Counted from the stretch's first letter, positions 29,785 through 40,314 are shown. The stretch is DNA of 64,000 nt from Clostridiales bacterium (GCA_030446305.1 JASUSA010000003.1:1-64000), one strand, 5' to 3'. Program-made: numbers and translations. The notes: generated by a model not told the origin, from the letters alone.

Positions 29785-30810
29785 CTACTGCGGTGAGCTT
29801 TCGGAACTATTGCCAGCCGTATCCGTACCTTCGCCGTTATTGGCATCAACACCATACAAGCTGTACATCAGCGTTTCAAGCTCAGCCGGATCATGAATCC
29901 AATAACTCAGTCCATTCATCATCTTATCCGTTCCCGCTACCGTATGGAATACAATATCGTCACCTTCCATACTTGCCGCCTGAATCGCATAGCCGAGTGC
30001 CGTCTCCAGCGTCATATCCGTCTTAATATATTTCATCGCTGTATTGATCACCGTTGGCAGCTTTGAAGACAATGCCTTCTTTAACATGGATTTGACAAAT
30101 GTTTGCTGTCTTGACACGCGCTGAATATCACCTTCCGAATGGGAACCGTCATTATTTTTTCGCCATCGCAAATACTTTACGGTATCCGCGCCGCTTAAAT
30201 GATGACTCCCCTTTGCAAAATGAATATGCAACGGCGGATTATCCCATTCATCATCATAGTCCATATCAAAAGGAACGTTGACATCGTAACCGCCAAGCAC
30301 ATCGACAATTGCCGCGACAGCTTTAAAATCAATACGCACATAGTAATCAACCGGTATGCCAAAAAATGCCGACAAATAGTTCTTCATGCCCGTACTGCCG
30401 CCGACTTCTTTCATTCCATAAACGGCATTGATTTTTTTCTGCGTGGGATCATTAAAGCCTTCAATAGGATAATACGTATCTCTCGGAACTGAAATGACAT
30501 CCATTGCCGTCGTATCCGGATCAAAGCTGATGAGCATCATCGTATCCGCCAAACCGTCATTGAGACCAAATGCGATAATATTTATTCTATTTGAAGCATC
30601 TGCAAGTTTTTCAAGTTCCGTTCGGTCATCCACCTCGACAGGTTCCTCCGGTGTTGTTGACACAGGCGTTTCTGACGTTGACGGCTTATCAATTGCTGCC
30701 GTTTGGATAAGATCGTTTTCATAATATTTGTCCAGCGCAAAATACGCCCCTGTAAACATCGCTGTAAACGCGACAAATGCCAAAATAAAAATTCTTAAAT
30801 AAACTCTCAA
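29785..30810 (-). CDS. LytR-CpsA-Psr (LCP) family protein
   Basis: TM near N-term; NIIAFGLNDGLADTMMLISFDPDTTAMDVISVPRDTYYPIEG; VDYYVRIDFKAVAAIVDVLGG; likely TTG start at 30810 after GAGGAG. Confidence 0.92.
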   Translation of the reverse strand: MRVYLRIFILAFVAFTAMFTGAYFALDKYYENDLIQTAAIDKPSTSETPVSTTPEEPVEVDDRTELEKLADASNRINIIAFGLNDGLADTMMLISFDPDTTAMDVISVPRDTYYPIEGFNDPTQKKINAVYGMKEVGGSTGMKNYLSAFFGIPVDYYVRIDFKAVAAIVDVLGGYDVNVPFDMDYDDEWDNPPLHIHFAKGSHHLSGADTVKYLRWRKNNDGSHSEGDIQRVSRQQTFVKSMLKKALSSKLPTVINTAMKYIKTDMTLETALGYAIQAASMEGDDIVFHTVAGTDKMMNGLSYWIHDPAELETLMYSLYGVDANNGEGTDTAGNSSESSPQ

Positions 30811-30929
30811 GGGTATTTCTCCTCTTCGTTTCAATAATTGCCTACATTCTATCACAAATTCGTTACAAGAAACTATCAGTTTTGGTTACAATTCTATTAC
30901 ACGGCCTTCCGCTCGCCATTCATTTGACT

Positions 30930-31253
30930 TTAGTGCAAAAGACTTTCCAAGAAAAAACCAAATACCAATAACCAAACAGCAATGCCAATTGGTGCAATCG
31001 CATCACTGAGAGCATCTTTTGCATCATCTTCACGGTAACGTCTTTGCGTAAAAAAGTCAAACCGCTTGCCGGGTGAACCAACCATGTAGTAAATGGCAAC
31101 CAGCATCATCATAACCGCCGCTGTCAACGTCAGCATGTAGGCGCCCGCTAAGAATCCCCATCCCAAGATAAGGCCAATCACGCCGCCAAGCACCACCGCT
31201 CCCGCTGTCAATGCCGCTGTTATCTTCAGCCATCTCAACATTGGCTCTTTCAT
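30930..31253 (-). CDS. Small membrane protein of unknown function
   Basis: Three hydrophobic segments; positioned between lspA and LCP genes with good RBS (GGAGGCATA). Confidence 0.65.
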   Translation of the reverse strand: MKEPMLRWLKITAALTAGAVVLGGVIGLILGWGFLAGAYMLTLTAAVMMMLVAIYYMVGSPGKRFDFFTQRRYREDDAKDALSDAIAPIGIAVWLLVFGFFLESLLH

Positions 31254-31261
31254 TATGCCTC

Positions 31262-31714
31262 CTACAGATTATAATCCAGGAACAGCGTTGCAATGGCAAG
31301 CAAAATGACACCACAGACAATTGCAACATCTGCCACATTGAAAATCGGAAAGTTTATAAACTTGAATTCAAAGAAATCTACAACGTAATTAAAACGGACA
31401 CGATCGATAAAATTACCAATGGCACCTGCCATAATCAAGCTATAAGAAAGCTGCACGACAAAGTGCTCATGATGCCTAACCGCTCTGATATAAAGACCAA
31501 AAATTGCCCCTAAAATAATAAAGGTAATTAAAATAAGCACCAGCTGCTTGCCGCTTAAAATGCTGAACGCAGCGCCCGTATTCTCCGTGTACCTCAATCC
31601 CAGTATCCCAGGTATCAGCGTCCTAATCGGCTGTCCCATTAAGTTGTCAATTGCCCACGCCTTCATCCATTGATCCAAGAAGATCAAAACGCAGGTCAAA
31701 GCTAAATATAACAA
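31262..31714 (-). CDS. lspA: Lipoprotein signal peptidase (signal peptidase II)
   Basis: RYTENTGAAFSIL, GAIGNFIDRVRFNYVVDFFEF catalytic Asp motifs; TTG start with GGAGG. Confidence 0.94.
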   Translation of the reverse strand: MLYLALTCVLIFLDQWMKAWAIDNLMGQPIRTLIPGILGLRYTENTGAAFSILSGKQLVLILITFIILGAIFGLYIRAVRHHEHFVVQLSYSLIMAGAIGNFIDRVRFNYVVDFFEFKFINFPIFNVADVAIVCGVILLAIATLFLDYNL

Positions 31715-31722
31715 TTTGCCTC

Positions 31723-33276
31723 CTATTGCAACGGCGAAACAAGTCTCCCCAATGCCTCTAAAAATTTTTCTCTAAATGGCCGCTTTTCAAAAGTTTCGAG
31801 TATGAATTCACGGCAGTCATCCAAGTCTCTGATAAAATCTTCTTCTAAACGTATAATGACGTCTTCATCATAGATAAAAGCGTTGATTTCAAAGTTAATC
31901 TCCATTGATCGTATGTCCAGATTAGCCGTCCCAACAGTCGCAGACAGCCGATCAACGATCATAATCTTTGAATGAATAAACCCATTATTGTATCGATAAA
32001 TTTTCACGCCGGCTTTGAGCAACGGCTCAATATTCGCTCGTGAAGCCCAATAGACGAAAAAATGATCCGGCTGAGACGGGATAATGATGCGGACGTCGAC
32101 ACCGCTGAGCGCAGCCGTCTTGAGTCCCATCATCAAGCTATCCTCGGGTACGAGATACGGCGTTGTTATCCAGATTTTATCATTGGCACTGGCAATCATC
32201 TTATAGTAAGCCTGTAATATAGACTGCCATTCAGAGTCGGGACCGGATGCCGCTATTTGCAGCATTGAGATCCGTTGTACATGATGCTGTGGATAATACG
32301 TCGCCCCAGTTAGTACTTGATTGGAAACGAAGTTCCAGTCATTGAGAAAAATAGTCTGAATGGCGTAAACGCCCTCACCTTTGATTTCGAGATGTGTATC
32401 GCGCCAAAACTTAAACTTGTCAGACATACCTAGATATTCGTCACCAATATTCAAACCGCCAATAAAACCGATTTTTCCGTCAATAACGGCAATTTTTCGG
32501 TGATTGCGATAATTAAGATCTCTTGACAAGAGCGGAAACGCTACGGGAAAAAAAGCAAAGACTTCAACGCCCGCTCTTTTGAGACTGTCCAAATAGTATG
32601 GCGTCAGTTTCCATGAACCGACAGCATCATAAATAAGTCTGACTTTAACGCCTTCATTGGCTTTTGCGATAAGCAAGCGCCTAATTTCGTTGCCAATTTG
32701 ATCATTCTTAATGATAAAGTATTCTATGTGAATATGGTGCTGAGCACTTTCAATCGCTTCGATCAGTCTATTAAATTTTGCAATGCCGTTTGTGAGGACT
32801 TTCACCTCATTGCGCACGGCAAACGGCGCATGTGCATTTTGAAGCAGCAAATGTACCAGCCGCTTATTGTCGGGATTCGTCGCATTGGGAAATTCAATTA
32901 TATCCAGTAAACTGCGCTGAATTTCGGCGGCTTTCAGCATTTGTTCCGAATCCCTTAAATGTTTGGCCTCGGAACGGTACTTCTTCCGATAGCTCCTGCC
33001 AAATAGAACATACAGCACAAAACCCAGCAACGGCAGAAGCGTCAGCACCAAGAGCCACGCAACGGTTCTAGATGGATTGCTGTTTTCCAAAAAGATCACA
33101 AGCCCAATCCAAACAATATTGATCCGAAAAAGTGTATCCAATACTTTTGGAACCCACTCGAGCCATGGATAAAATTGGACATAATAAAGCAACGCCTCGT
33201 AGCTCACATATACGAACCCCGCAGCGATTAATACCAACAGTATCAGTGCTATGGCGCGCTTAACCTGTCTTTCCAC
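31723..33276 (-). CDS. cls: Cardiolipin synthase
   Basis: Two N-terminal TMs, two HKD motifs (NYRNHRKIAVIDGKIGFIGG; GFIHSKIMIVDRLSATVGTANLDIRS). Confidence 0.94.
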   Translation of the reverse strand: MERQVKRAIALILLVLIAAGFVYVSYEALLYYVQFYPWLEWVPKVLDTLFRINIVWIGLVIFLENSNPSRTVAWLLVLTLLPLLGFVLYVLFGRSYRKKYRSEAKHLRDSEQMLKAAEIQRSLLDIIEFPNATNPDNKRLVHLLLQNAHAPFAVRNEVKVLTNGIAKFNRLIEAIESAQHHIHIEYFIIKNDQIGNEIRRLLIAKANEGVKVRLIYDAVGSWKLTPYYLDSLKRAGVEVFAFFPVAFPLLSRDLNYRNHRKIAVIDGKIGFIGGLNIGDEYLGMSDKFKFWRDTHLEIKGEGVYAIQTIFLNDWNFVSNQVLTGATYYPQHHVQRISMLQIAASGPDSEWQSILQAYYKMIASANDKIWITTPYLVPEDSLMMGLKTAALSGVDVRIIIPSQPDHFFVYWASRANIEPLLKAGVKIYRYNNGFIHSKIMIVDRLSATVGTANLDIRSMEINFEINAFIYDEDVIIRLEEDFIRDLDDCREFILETFEKRPFREKFLEALGRLVSPLQ

Positions 33277-33291
33277 GGAACACCTCTGTTT

Positions 33292-33933
33292 TTAAAGTCT
33301 AAATTGTGCTTCGACGCGATAGATCGGCATCCCCATTTCTGAAAATTTTCGTTCATACTCCGTCATAACATTCCACGGAACGGGGTTGCTGTGCAAATTC
33401 AGAGAAATCGCACGCATCTTCATATCACAATCTGCAAATTCATTAAGTGAAAACTCAAAAAGCAATTGATTGTCAGTTTTAAAATTAATCCAGCCATCAG
33501 GCTTCAATACTTCGCGGTATTTCATCAAAAAATCGCGATAGGTCAGCCGTCTTTTGTAGTGTCTCTTTTTAGGCCATGGATCACTGAAGTTTAAATAGAT
33601 TTGCGTCAGTTCGTCCGGCGCGAATACTTGATCTAAAAATGCAAGATCCAGTTTTATAAGCCTTAAATTTGGTACATCTGCCTTTGCGGCTTTCTCTGCT
33701 GCCTTCAACATGACCTCAGTAATAACATCCACCATGATGAAATTAATATCCGGATGACGCTTTGCCATCTCAATGATAAAGCCGCCTTTACCGCCGCCAA
33801 ATTCTGCATAAATCGGTGCATCGTTGCCAAACACTTGCTGCCACGCCCCGCGATGCATCATTGGCGTATCCATATAAACTGTATCAAACGCCAGTAAGGC
33901 CTCCATCGCCCCCGGCTTTTTACGTACACGCAA
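33292..33933 (-). CDS. trmB: tRNA (guanine-N7-)-methyltransferase
   Basis: YAEFGGGKGGFIIEMA, YLNFSDPWPKKRHYKRRLTY. Confidence 0.95.
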   Translation of the reverse strand: MRVRKKPGAMEALLAFDTVYMDTPMMHRGAWQQVFGNDAPIYAEFGGGKGGFIIEMAKRHPDINFIMVDVITEVMLKAAEKAAKADVPNLRLIKLDLAFLDQVFAPDELTQIYLNFSDPWPKKRHYKRRLTYRDFLMKYREVLKPDGWINFKTDNQLLFEFSLNEFADCDMKMRAISLNLHSNPVPWNVMTEYERKFSEMGMPIYRVEAQFRL

Positions 33934-34016
33934 TTTTCCACCTCTTGCTTAAAAAACTTCATTTCTCATTATAACAAATCTTGGCCTTTAGAGCACGTTT
34001 TCATTTTTTCAGTGTA

Positions 34017-34646
34017 TCAATCCGTAAATATTCTAGGATTTTCACTCCATTTAAGTAAAACGTCAAGTTGTGCTTTTGGCACAATGGCCCTTTCAACGGC
34101 AATTGGCAGCAACGTCTTATAATCCGAAAGCGTCTCAAATGGTATTGACTTTGCGGCAAATGCTTCTGTCACTGCCGGAAAATTATAGCTAAAAATCGCC
34201 AATACGCCGAGCACATCAGCACCTTCATCTGTCAGCGCCTCACATGCAGTAATTGAACTGCCGCCAGTCGACAGCAAATCTTCAATCAGTACCACTTTTT
34301 GGCCTGCCTTAAAATCACCTTCAATTTGTTTGCCCTTGCCGTGACCTTTTGCTCCACTTCTGACATAAACCATTGGCAGATCCAAAATATCGGCAACCCA
34401 TGCAGCATGTGGAATGCCTGCTGTAGCGGTTCCGGCAATCACTTCTGCATCAGGATAATTCGCTTTGATGCGATCTGCAAATCCCTTTGCAATCATCTTT
34501 CGTACGGCGGGATGGCTAATCGTCATTCGATTATCACAATAAACAGGTGATTTAATGCCCGATACCCATGTGAATAAATTGTTCTCATCTACAATTGATA
34601 CCGCCTTAATATCAAGCAGTGCACCTGCAATCTTTTCTGCCAGCAT
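34017..34646 (-). CDS. pyrE: Orotate phosphoribosyltransferase
   Basis: FTWVSGIKSPVYCDNRMTISHP, VVLIEDLLSTGGSSITACEAL. Confidence 0.95.
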   Translation of the reverse strand: MLAEKIAGALLDIKAVSIVDENNLFTWVSGIKSPVYCDNRMTISHPAVRKMIAKGFADRIKANYPDAEVIAGTATAGIPHAAWVADILDLPMVYVRSGAKGHGKGKQIEGDFKAGQKVVLIEDLLSTGGSSITACEALTDEGADVLGVLAIFSYNFPAVTEAFAAKSIPFETLSDYKTLLPIAVERAIVPKAQLDVLLKWSENPRIFTD

Positions 34647-34680
34647 AATACCTCCTAAAAACATTTTATTTTATCAAAAA

Positions 34681-34741
34681 TTTCATTGCGCTTTCATTAT
34701 TCTTTCATTGTTCCTTTATTGTTCCTTTATTGTTCTTTCAA
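34681..34741. repeat. Tandem about 11-bp repeat (minus: GGAACAATAAA) spanning the 3' end of the DUF4015 gene
   Basis: Minus strand AAAGAACAATAAAGGAACAATAAAGGAACAATGAAAGAATAATGAAAGCGCAATGAAA. Confidence 0.75.
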
Positions 34742-36352
34742 TGCTTCCTCAGAGTAGTTGTTGCCTGCATTCCAAAGCATAAATTCATCAATGCCATTAT
34801 CCGAAAGTGCCTGAATCTGCGCTTCAACTTCCTTGGCACTGTAGCGAATATGCCCTTTTACCCATGTTGCTGTAAAATCTTGTATCCAAGGCCTGATCTG
34901 TGCCGGCGTCTCTAAATTCGCATTCCGTTCCAAGGCATCTTTAATAGAGGCATCAATTGTTGCATATGGTTGAGCATCCGGAACCGGCAGTCCGAAATTA
35001 TTTGAACCGTAATGGCTTGGATACATCATTGGACAGATATAGTCGACAACATTGGCAATCGCCTCCCAGTGTTGGCCGATGCCCACATCGTTAATCGCCG
35101 TTGCCGCCCATCCAAAGACATCTGCAGATACATAGACATGCATTGGGCTCAGTTCGCCATAAGCATATTTTAAATAATCTTGAATGGCTGCAACCTGCGA
35201 TGCGCCCGTTTCATTTCGAAAATCAATGCGATCTTTATTTGAAATAGCCGGAAAGCGCACATAATCAAACTGAATTTCATCAAATCCTTTTGCGGCAGCC
35301 TCTTTTGCGACGCCCACATTATAAGCCCATAAATCTTCATTGTATGCAGACGCCCAGATAAGGCCATCCGCATCACTGTATAAGCCGCCATTTTTATAGA
35401 CGATGGCTTTATCCGTATTTGCTTTGGCGTAGATCGGCGATTTAAAGGTTACAATGCGTGCAATCAGATAAATATCGTGGGCTTTCAGTTTTTGAATAAA
35501 AGCATCAATATCCTTAATATAGACCCTGTCATTGGCTGTCGGATTATATTGAGCAGCGGCATCTGAATAGAAAAGAAGTTTTCCGCTGTCGTCTTTAACA
35601 TCAATGACCATCGTGTTCAACGATGTCTGATCCACCAAATCAATCAGCGCATCAATTTTCGCCGTGGAAGACGATGGTCCGGTTACATAAATACCCCTTA
35701 CCACTTCCGGTGGATTGCCTTCATAGATACCGCCTTTTTCAAATGCACTATAATCTGCATCCTCATAAGGCTTGGCAATAAAGTCTGAAAGTGATTTTAC
35801 GAGATCTGCGTATGCAACATACCCCATTGGCGTTAGCGCATCGTAAGAACTCTTGATTTCAGCCCATGTCGGGTTACCCTCAGCATCCACAATATAGTCT
35901 GATACATAAACGCCGGTTCGTCTTGTCAGCGTTGCTATCGGTGCGTCTGCTTCTGCAGCTGACGGATCACCTTCGGTTGCCGAGCTGCCTTCGACTGCCG
36001 AATCGCCTTCATTTGTGGCTTTGGCTACCGATGCATAGACCGCTACATCATTTTTCGCGATATACCAAGTATTTTCCGCGATGTCTTTTGCCCTTTTTTC
36101 CAGCCGTTCTGCCTCGAGTCTTTCTTTTTCTAGCCGTTCTGCCTCGATCCGTTCCGCTTCAATTCGTTCTGCTTCAAGTCTTGCCTGTTTTTCACTTTCA
36201 GTTTCTTCCTTTAACGGCGAGACACTCGCTTCGTTCGTCGTCGCTTCATTTCCAGAACGCGCAAAAAGATTGTACTGGCGTCCAACGATCATAGCGGCAG
36301 CCAATACAATCACAATGCCAATAATGGCAAGAAGCTTTTTAGATTGCTTCAT
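34727..36352 (-). CDS. Putative glycoside hydrolase (DUF4015-type) with N-terminal TM, Glu/Arg-rich coiled coil
   Basis: VRGIYVTGPSSSTAKIDALIDLVDQTSLNTMVIDVKDDSGKLLFYS; GFDEIQFDYVRFPA; DYICPMMYPSHYG. Confidence 0.88.
   Translation of the reverse strand: MKQSKKLLAIIGIVIVLAAAMIVGRQYNLFARSGNEATTNEASVSPLKEETESEKQARLEAERIEAERIEAERLEKERLEAERLEKRAKDIAENTWYIAKNDVAVYASVAKATNEGDSAVEGSSATEGDPSAAEADAPIATLTRRTGVYVSDYIVDAEGNPTWAEIKSSYDALTPMGYVAYADLVKSLSDFIAKPYEDADYSAFEKGGIYEGNPPEVVRGIYVTGPSSSTAKIDALIDLVDQTSLNTMVIDVKDDSGKLLFYSDAAAQYNPTANDRVYIKDIDAFIQKLKAHDIYLIARIVTFKSPIYAKANTDKAIVYKNGGLYSDADGLIWASAYNEDLWAYNVGVAKEAAAKGFDEIQFDYVRFPAISNKDRIDFRNETGASQVAAIQDYLKYAYGELSPMHVYVSADVFGWAATAINDVGIGQHWEAIANVVDYICPMMYPSHYGSNNFGLPVPDAQPYATIDASIKDALERNANLETPAQIRPWIQDFTATWVKGHIRYSAKEVEAQIQALSDNGIDEFMLWNAGNNYSEEALKEQ
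36102..36182 (-). repeat. 15-bp coding tandem repeat encoding (R-L/I-E-A-E / RLEKE) coiled-coil units
   Basis: agccgttctgcctcg / agtctttctttttct / agccgttctgcctcg / atccgttccgcttca / attcgttctgcttca. Confidence 0.7.
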
Positions 36353-36362
36353 TCAGTTACTC

Positions 36363-37736
36363 CTATTCAGATATAATAATAATGCTTTGATCCAAGACAA
36401 TCCAATTGTACATGAATTCCGCGTGAGAGGTTGGATTTCGAACGCATTTATGAGAGAGTGGAATTGTCCCTAGCGTATAAGAATACTCAATATGCCCCGG
36501 ATCAATCGGCCCGCCAATGCGCACATCTTCATATTCAGCTTCTTTAATTAAAACGTTGTTTTCATCATACTCGGCTTCACTCACTAATTTTTGCTCCGTC
36601 ACCCATTGAAAAGTAACAGGGAAACCGTGTAAATACGCGCCACCGTTAAAACGTATCGCAAACGGCGCATAACCATCCAACTCTTTTGTTACATCGTCAA
36701 GATATAAAAACTGCTCTTTTTTCTGAATGGCAGCATAATATCCCGGTACTGTCTTTTCTTTAAATTCCGCTTCTTTCCCTGACGTCGCATATGACAATGA
36801 GCGCACCACCCATTTGTCTTCAACAAGATCAAGCGTAAAAATATTTTGATTATGCAAATCCATAAAGACGACTTGTTTCATCGCTTTCACAGAATTTGAC
36901 GTGGAAATATACTTTTTCGGCACATAGCCATTCACATCAAGATCCGGAACATACACATGGTACAAATCACTGCTGTCATCCAAAATATCCAGAACCTGAC
37001 CATCCAGCAAATATCTAAAAGAACTGTCGGTGCTGGCTATTTCGTACATTGGTGCAGACTGATCTCGCTTGGTACCGAATGCATCTGTATCACTGCCATT
37101 ATTTAGCGGTGCTCTGCCACTGTAATTCTTATAATTGCTTATTTTACCCATTTTCCTTGCACTGTCAAAAAACGTTTCTAAATGCTCAATTTTATCAAGG
37201 GCAACATCAAATCGAAATTGTCTGAACGATACGATTTTTGAGTAAATATAGCCGGTTTTAATTTCTTCATTTTCATACCAGTAAACACGGTACCATTCAT
37301 CGCCGTCAGACTTTGCAAAATACTGACCTTTGACCTTTTCAAAGACATTCATCTTGCCATAAAGGCCCAGGCTCTTAACGACGGGACTTTCTACCGTCGG
37401 CTGCTGACGAATATTAACGGCATTGTTGATCGCAACAATATAATAGTAGCCAACGTGATATTTATTGTATTCAATTTGGTCTAAATCAATGCGTTCCGGT
37501 GGATTTAATGAATAAGATTCCACCAAAGTAAAGCCTTCGTTGTTCTGTTTGACAACTTCTATCGCATCACTAGTTGTCGTTTCACCTGATTCAGATACTG
37601 TCGGTTTTTCAACACCAATTGCAGCGCCTGTATCTTGAGGCATTTCAGGCACTTCTTTTGATTCTGCAAAATTCATATTGGCAATCCCAAAAATCAAGGC
37701 CATTAGTACAATTGTTTTCTTTGTGAGTTTCAGCAT
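36363..37736 (-). CDS. SH3-domain protein with C-terminal YkuD-type L,D-transpeptidase domain
   Basis: Signal-like N-term; NIRQQPTVESPVVKSLG SH3 repeat; YLHGFPVTFQW ... LGTIPLSHKCVRNPTSHAEFMYNW. Confidence 0.78.
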   Translation of the reverse strand: MLKLTKKTIVLMALIFGIANMNFAESKEVPEMPQDTGAAIGVEKPTVSESGETTTSDAIEVVKQNNEGFTLVESYSLNPPERIDLDQIEYNKYHVGYYYIVAINNAVNIRQQPTVESPVVKSLGLYGKMNVFEKVKGQYFAKSDGDEWYRVYWYENEEIKTGYIYSKIVSFRQFRFDVALDKIEHLETFFDSARKMGKISNYKNYSGRAPLNNGSDTDAFGTKRDQSAPMYEIASTDSSFRYLLDGQVLDILDDSSDLYHVYVPDLDVNGYVPKKYISTSNSVKAMKQVVFMDLHNQNIFTLDLVEDKWVVRSLSYATSGKEAEFKEKTVPGYYAAIQKKEQFLYLDDVTKELDGYAPFAIRFNGGAYLHGFPVTFQWVTEQKLVSEAEYDENNVLIKEAEYEDVRIGGPIDPGHIEYSYTLGTIPLSHKCVRNPTSHAEFMYNWIVLDQSIIIISE

Positions 37737-37829
37737 ATACGCCCCTTTTAGTCTCTCTCTTCTGCTTATTTTAAATATGAGTTCTTTTCTATTGTACCAA
37801 AAACCTATGGCCCCTGCTTTACAGGATTG

Positions 37830-38711
37830 TTAATTTTTAGTTACAACCTTATTCGTCAAATCACCGATCCCTTCAATCCTGCACGTTACGACATCACCAT
37901 CTTTTAGATATCTCGGTGGATCAAAGCCCATTCCTACCCCCGACGGCGTTCCTGTTAAAATAATATCCCCTGGAATTAGCGTCATACCTTGAGAAAGCGT
38001 TGCAATCAATTTGCTGATGCTGAAAATCAAGTCATCGGTATAACTGGATTGTCGCACCTCCCCGTTAACGAGGCATTCAATCTTCAATTTTGGCGGATAT
38101 TCAAACTGATCTTTCGTCACCACGACTGGACCAATCGGTGTAAAGGTATCAAGCGATTTCCCTTTATGCCACTGAATATGCTGTACTTGAAGATTACGTG
38201 CACTGACGTCATTGCTGACGGTATAACCAAATATAGCAGCTTCCGCCTCTGATTCTGAAATATTCTTAATGCGTTTGCCAATAATCACTGCCAATTCGGC
38301 TTCATAATCCACTTCATTGGTAACCGATGTTTCATAAATAATATTGTCTTCAGGTCCAATGGTTTCAAAAGCCATTTTAGAGAAAAAAATGGGCTCTGTT
38401 GGAACGCCTGCCAGTGATGAGGTTTGACCCTGAAGTTCTCTTGCATGTTCCAGGTAATTCTTGCCGACGCAGATAATATTGCGCTTAGGCGTCTTGACCG
38501 GTGTTTCAAACTTCACTTCCGAAAGCGGTATCGGCATAAGCTCGCTGCCTTTTCGCTCAAGCTCCGGCCGCATTTCTTCCCAATTTTCAACCAGTTCATA
38601 TAAGCCATCCACCTGAATCCCCAAAATTTCAGACAGCGGTTTCACACCTTCATCCGTGACCAGACAAAGTCCCAATGCCTTCCCCGATTTTGTGCAAGCT
38701 GCAAATTTCAT
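37830..38711 (-). CDS. Fumarylacetoacetate hydrolase family protein
   Basis: NIICVGKNYLEHARELQ, PIFFSKMAFETIGPEDNI, VDYEAELAVIIGKR, GDIILTGTPSGVG. Confidence 0.93.
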   Translation of the reverse strand: MKFAACTKSGKALGLCLVTDEGVKPLSEILGIQVDGLYELVENWEEMRPELERKGSELMPIPLSEVKFETPVKTPKRNIICVGKNYLEHARELQGQTSSLAGVPTEPIFFSKMAFETIGPEDNIIYETSVTNEVDYEAELAVIIGKRIKNISESEAEAAIFGYTVSNDVSARNLQVQHIQWHKGKSLDTFTPIGPVVVTKDQFEYPPKLKIECLVNGEVRQSSYTDDLIFSISKLIATLSQGMTLIPGDIILTGTPSGVGMGFDPPRYLKDGDVVTCRIEGIGDLTNKVVTKN

Positions 38712-38862
38712 CGTCAACCTCCTCATGTCGTCCTATATTGATACCATTATCTTATTTCGGCGGCTTAATGACAACAGTTTTTTCGCAAGAAACTGAAAAA
38801 ATAGGGTACAATAAAACAAAGAGAAAATAAAGAATGAAATTCATGATTAGGATGTGAGCTTA

Positions 38863-40269
38863 ATGACAATCACTTTTATTGGTGCAACAGGGCGCGTTAC
38901 CGGCTCTATGTACTATCTTGAACACAATAATCTCAAGGGTTTGGTAGACTGCGGTCAATTTCAGGGGAATTTTGAAGAAGAAAATCTCAATTACAGCACG
39001 CTGCCATTCAATCCGGCGCATCTCGATTTTATTATTTTAACACATGCACATGTGGATCACAGTGGCCGGTTACCGCTTCTCGTCAAACACGGCTTCAACG
39101 GCAAAGTCTTTTGTACTTATCCGACGATGGCGCTCACCAATGTTCTTTTACGGGATTCAGGCAAAATCCATGAAGCCGAAAACGCGTTAGACAATAAAAA
39201 ACGCGAACGCGCCGGACTGCCAAAAGTACCGCCGCTCTACACAGAAGATGATGCCGTTATCGCACTGCAGTATCTCTACCCGCTTACGTATGCTCAAGAA
39301 ATGACCATTGGCGATAATTTTTCGTTTCATTTTGTTGATGCAGGCCACTTACTCGGCAGTGCCAGTGCTATTTTAACGTTTAAACATGAAGATCGCTTTA
39401 AAAAAATTGTCTTTTCAGGCGACCTTGGCAATGGCACCAATCCTGTCCAAAATGCACCTGTCACCATATCAGAGGCTGATTATCTCATCGTCGAATCGAC
39501 CTATGGGGATCGTGAACACGTCGGCGTCGATCAGCGCATGCATACGTTTGTGGATATTATCCGAACTGCCGTGCGCGAAAACGGCACTGTTATTGTCCCT
39601 TCCTTTGCAGTTGGGCGTACACAGGAACTCATCTACCAGCTCAATACCTTTATTGACAGCGCAGATGAAGAAACACGGCAATTGCTTGAAAATATACCAT
39701 TCTATGTTGATTCGCCACTGGCGCTTGATGCTTTTAAAGTATACGGCGACAACATCGACTATATGAATGAAGGCGTTCGAAATTACGACCATGACCCATT
39801 TGACATGCCCAATTTACATCTTGTTGAAAGCATTGAAATGTCAATTGCACTTAATCGTGACAAGTCGCCAAAAGTAATTATTGCCGCCAGCGGCATGTGT
39901 GATGCCGGCCGCATCAAACACCATTTAAAACATTATTTATGGCGCCAAAATACACATGTTGTCTTTATTGGTTTTCAAGCTGAAGAAACATTGGGAAGAG
40001 CCATTCAAGACGGCGAAAGCCCTGTCTCCATACTGGATGAAACCATTGCCGTCAAAGCAAAGCTTCATACGATTACCGGTTTCTCCGGTCATGCAGATCA
40101 GCGCCATCTTCTAGCGTGGACAAAATCAATGCAATCGCTGGAAAGGCTCTTTATTATTCATGGCGAACCCGCCGCGATGGACGTCTTTGCAGAAAAATTA
40201 TCAGAGCAAATGCCACCTGAAACTGAAATCGTCATTCCTGGTGCCGGCGAAGCATTTGAACTGACATAG
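38863..40269 (+). CDS. MBL-fold/beta-CASP metallo-hydrolase (RNA-specificity/CPSF-like)
   Basis: LTHAHVDHSGRLPLL, DAGHLLGSASAIL, FSGDLGNGTNP, IIAASGMCDAGRIKHHL, FSGHADQRHLLAW. Confidence 0.93.
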   Translation: MTITFIGATGRVTGSMYYLEHNNLKGLVDCGQFQGNFEEENLNYSTLPFNPAHLDFIILTHAHVDHSGRLPLLVKHGFNGKVFCTYPTMALTNVLLRDSGKIHEAENALDNKKRERAGLPKVPPLYTEDDAVIALQYLYPLTYAQEMTIGDNFSFHFVDAGHLLGSASAILTFKHEDRFKKIVFSGDLGNGTNPVQNAPVTISEADYLIVESTYGDREHVGVDQRMHTFVDIIRTAVRENGTVIVPSFAVGRTQELIYQLNTFIDSADEETRQLLENIPFYVDSPLALDAFKVYGDNIDYMNEGVRNYDHDPFDMPNLHLVESIEMSIALNRDKSPKVIIAASGMCDAGRIKHHLKHYLWRQNTHVVFIGFQAEETLGRAIQDGESPVSILDETIAVKAKLHTITGFSGHADQRHLLAWTKSMQSLERLFIIHGEPAAMDVFAEKLSEQMPPETEIVIPGAGEAFELT

Positions 40270-40314
40270 CTGGCTTCCAAAACGTTGTCATGCTATCGCT
40301 TCTTTCAATATCAA

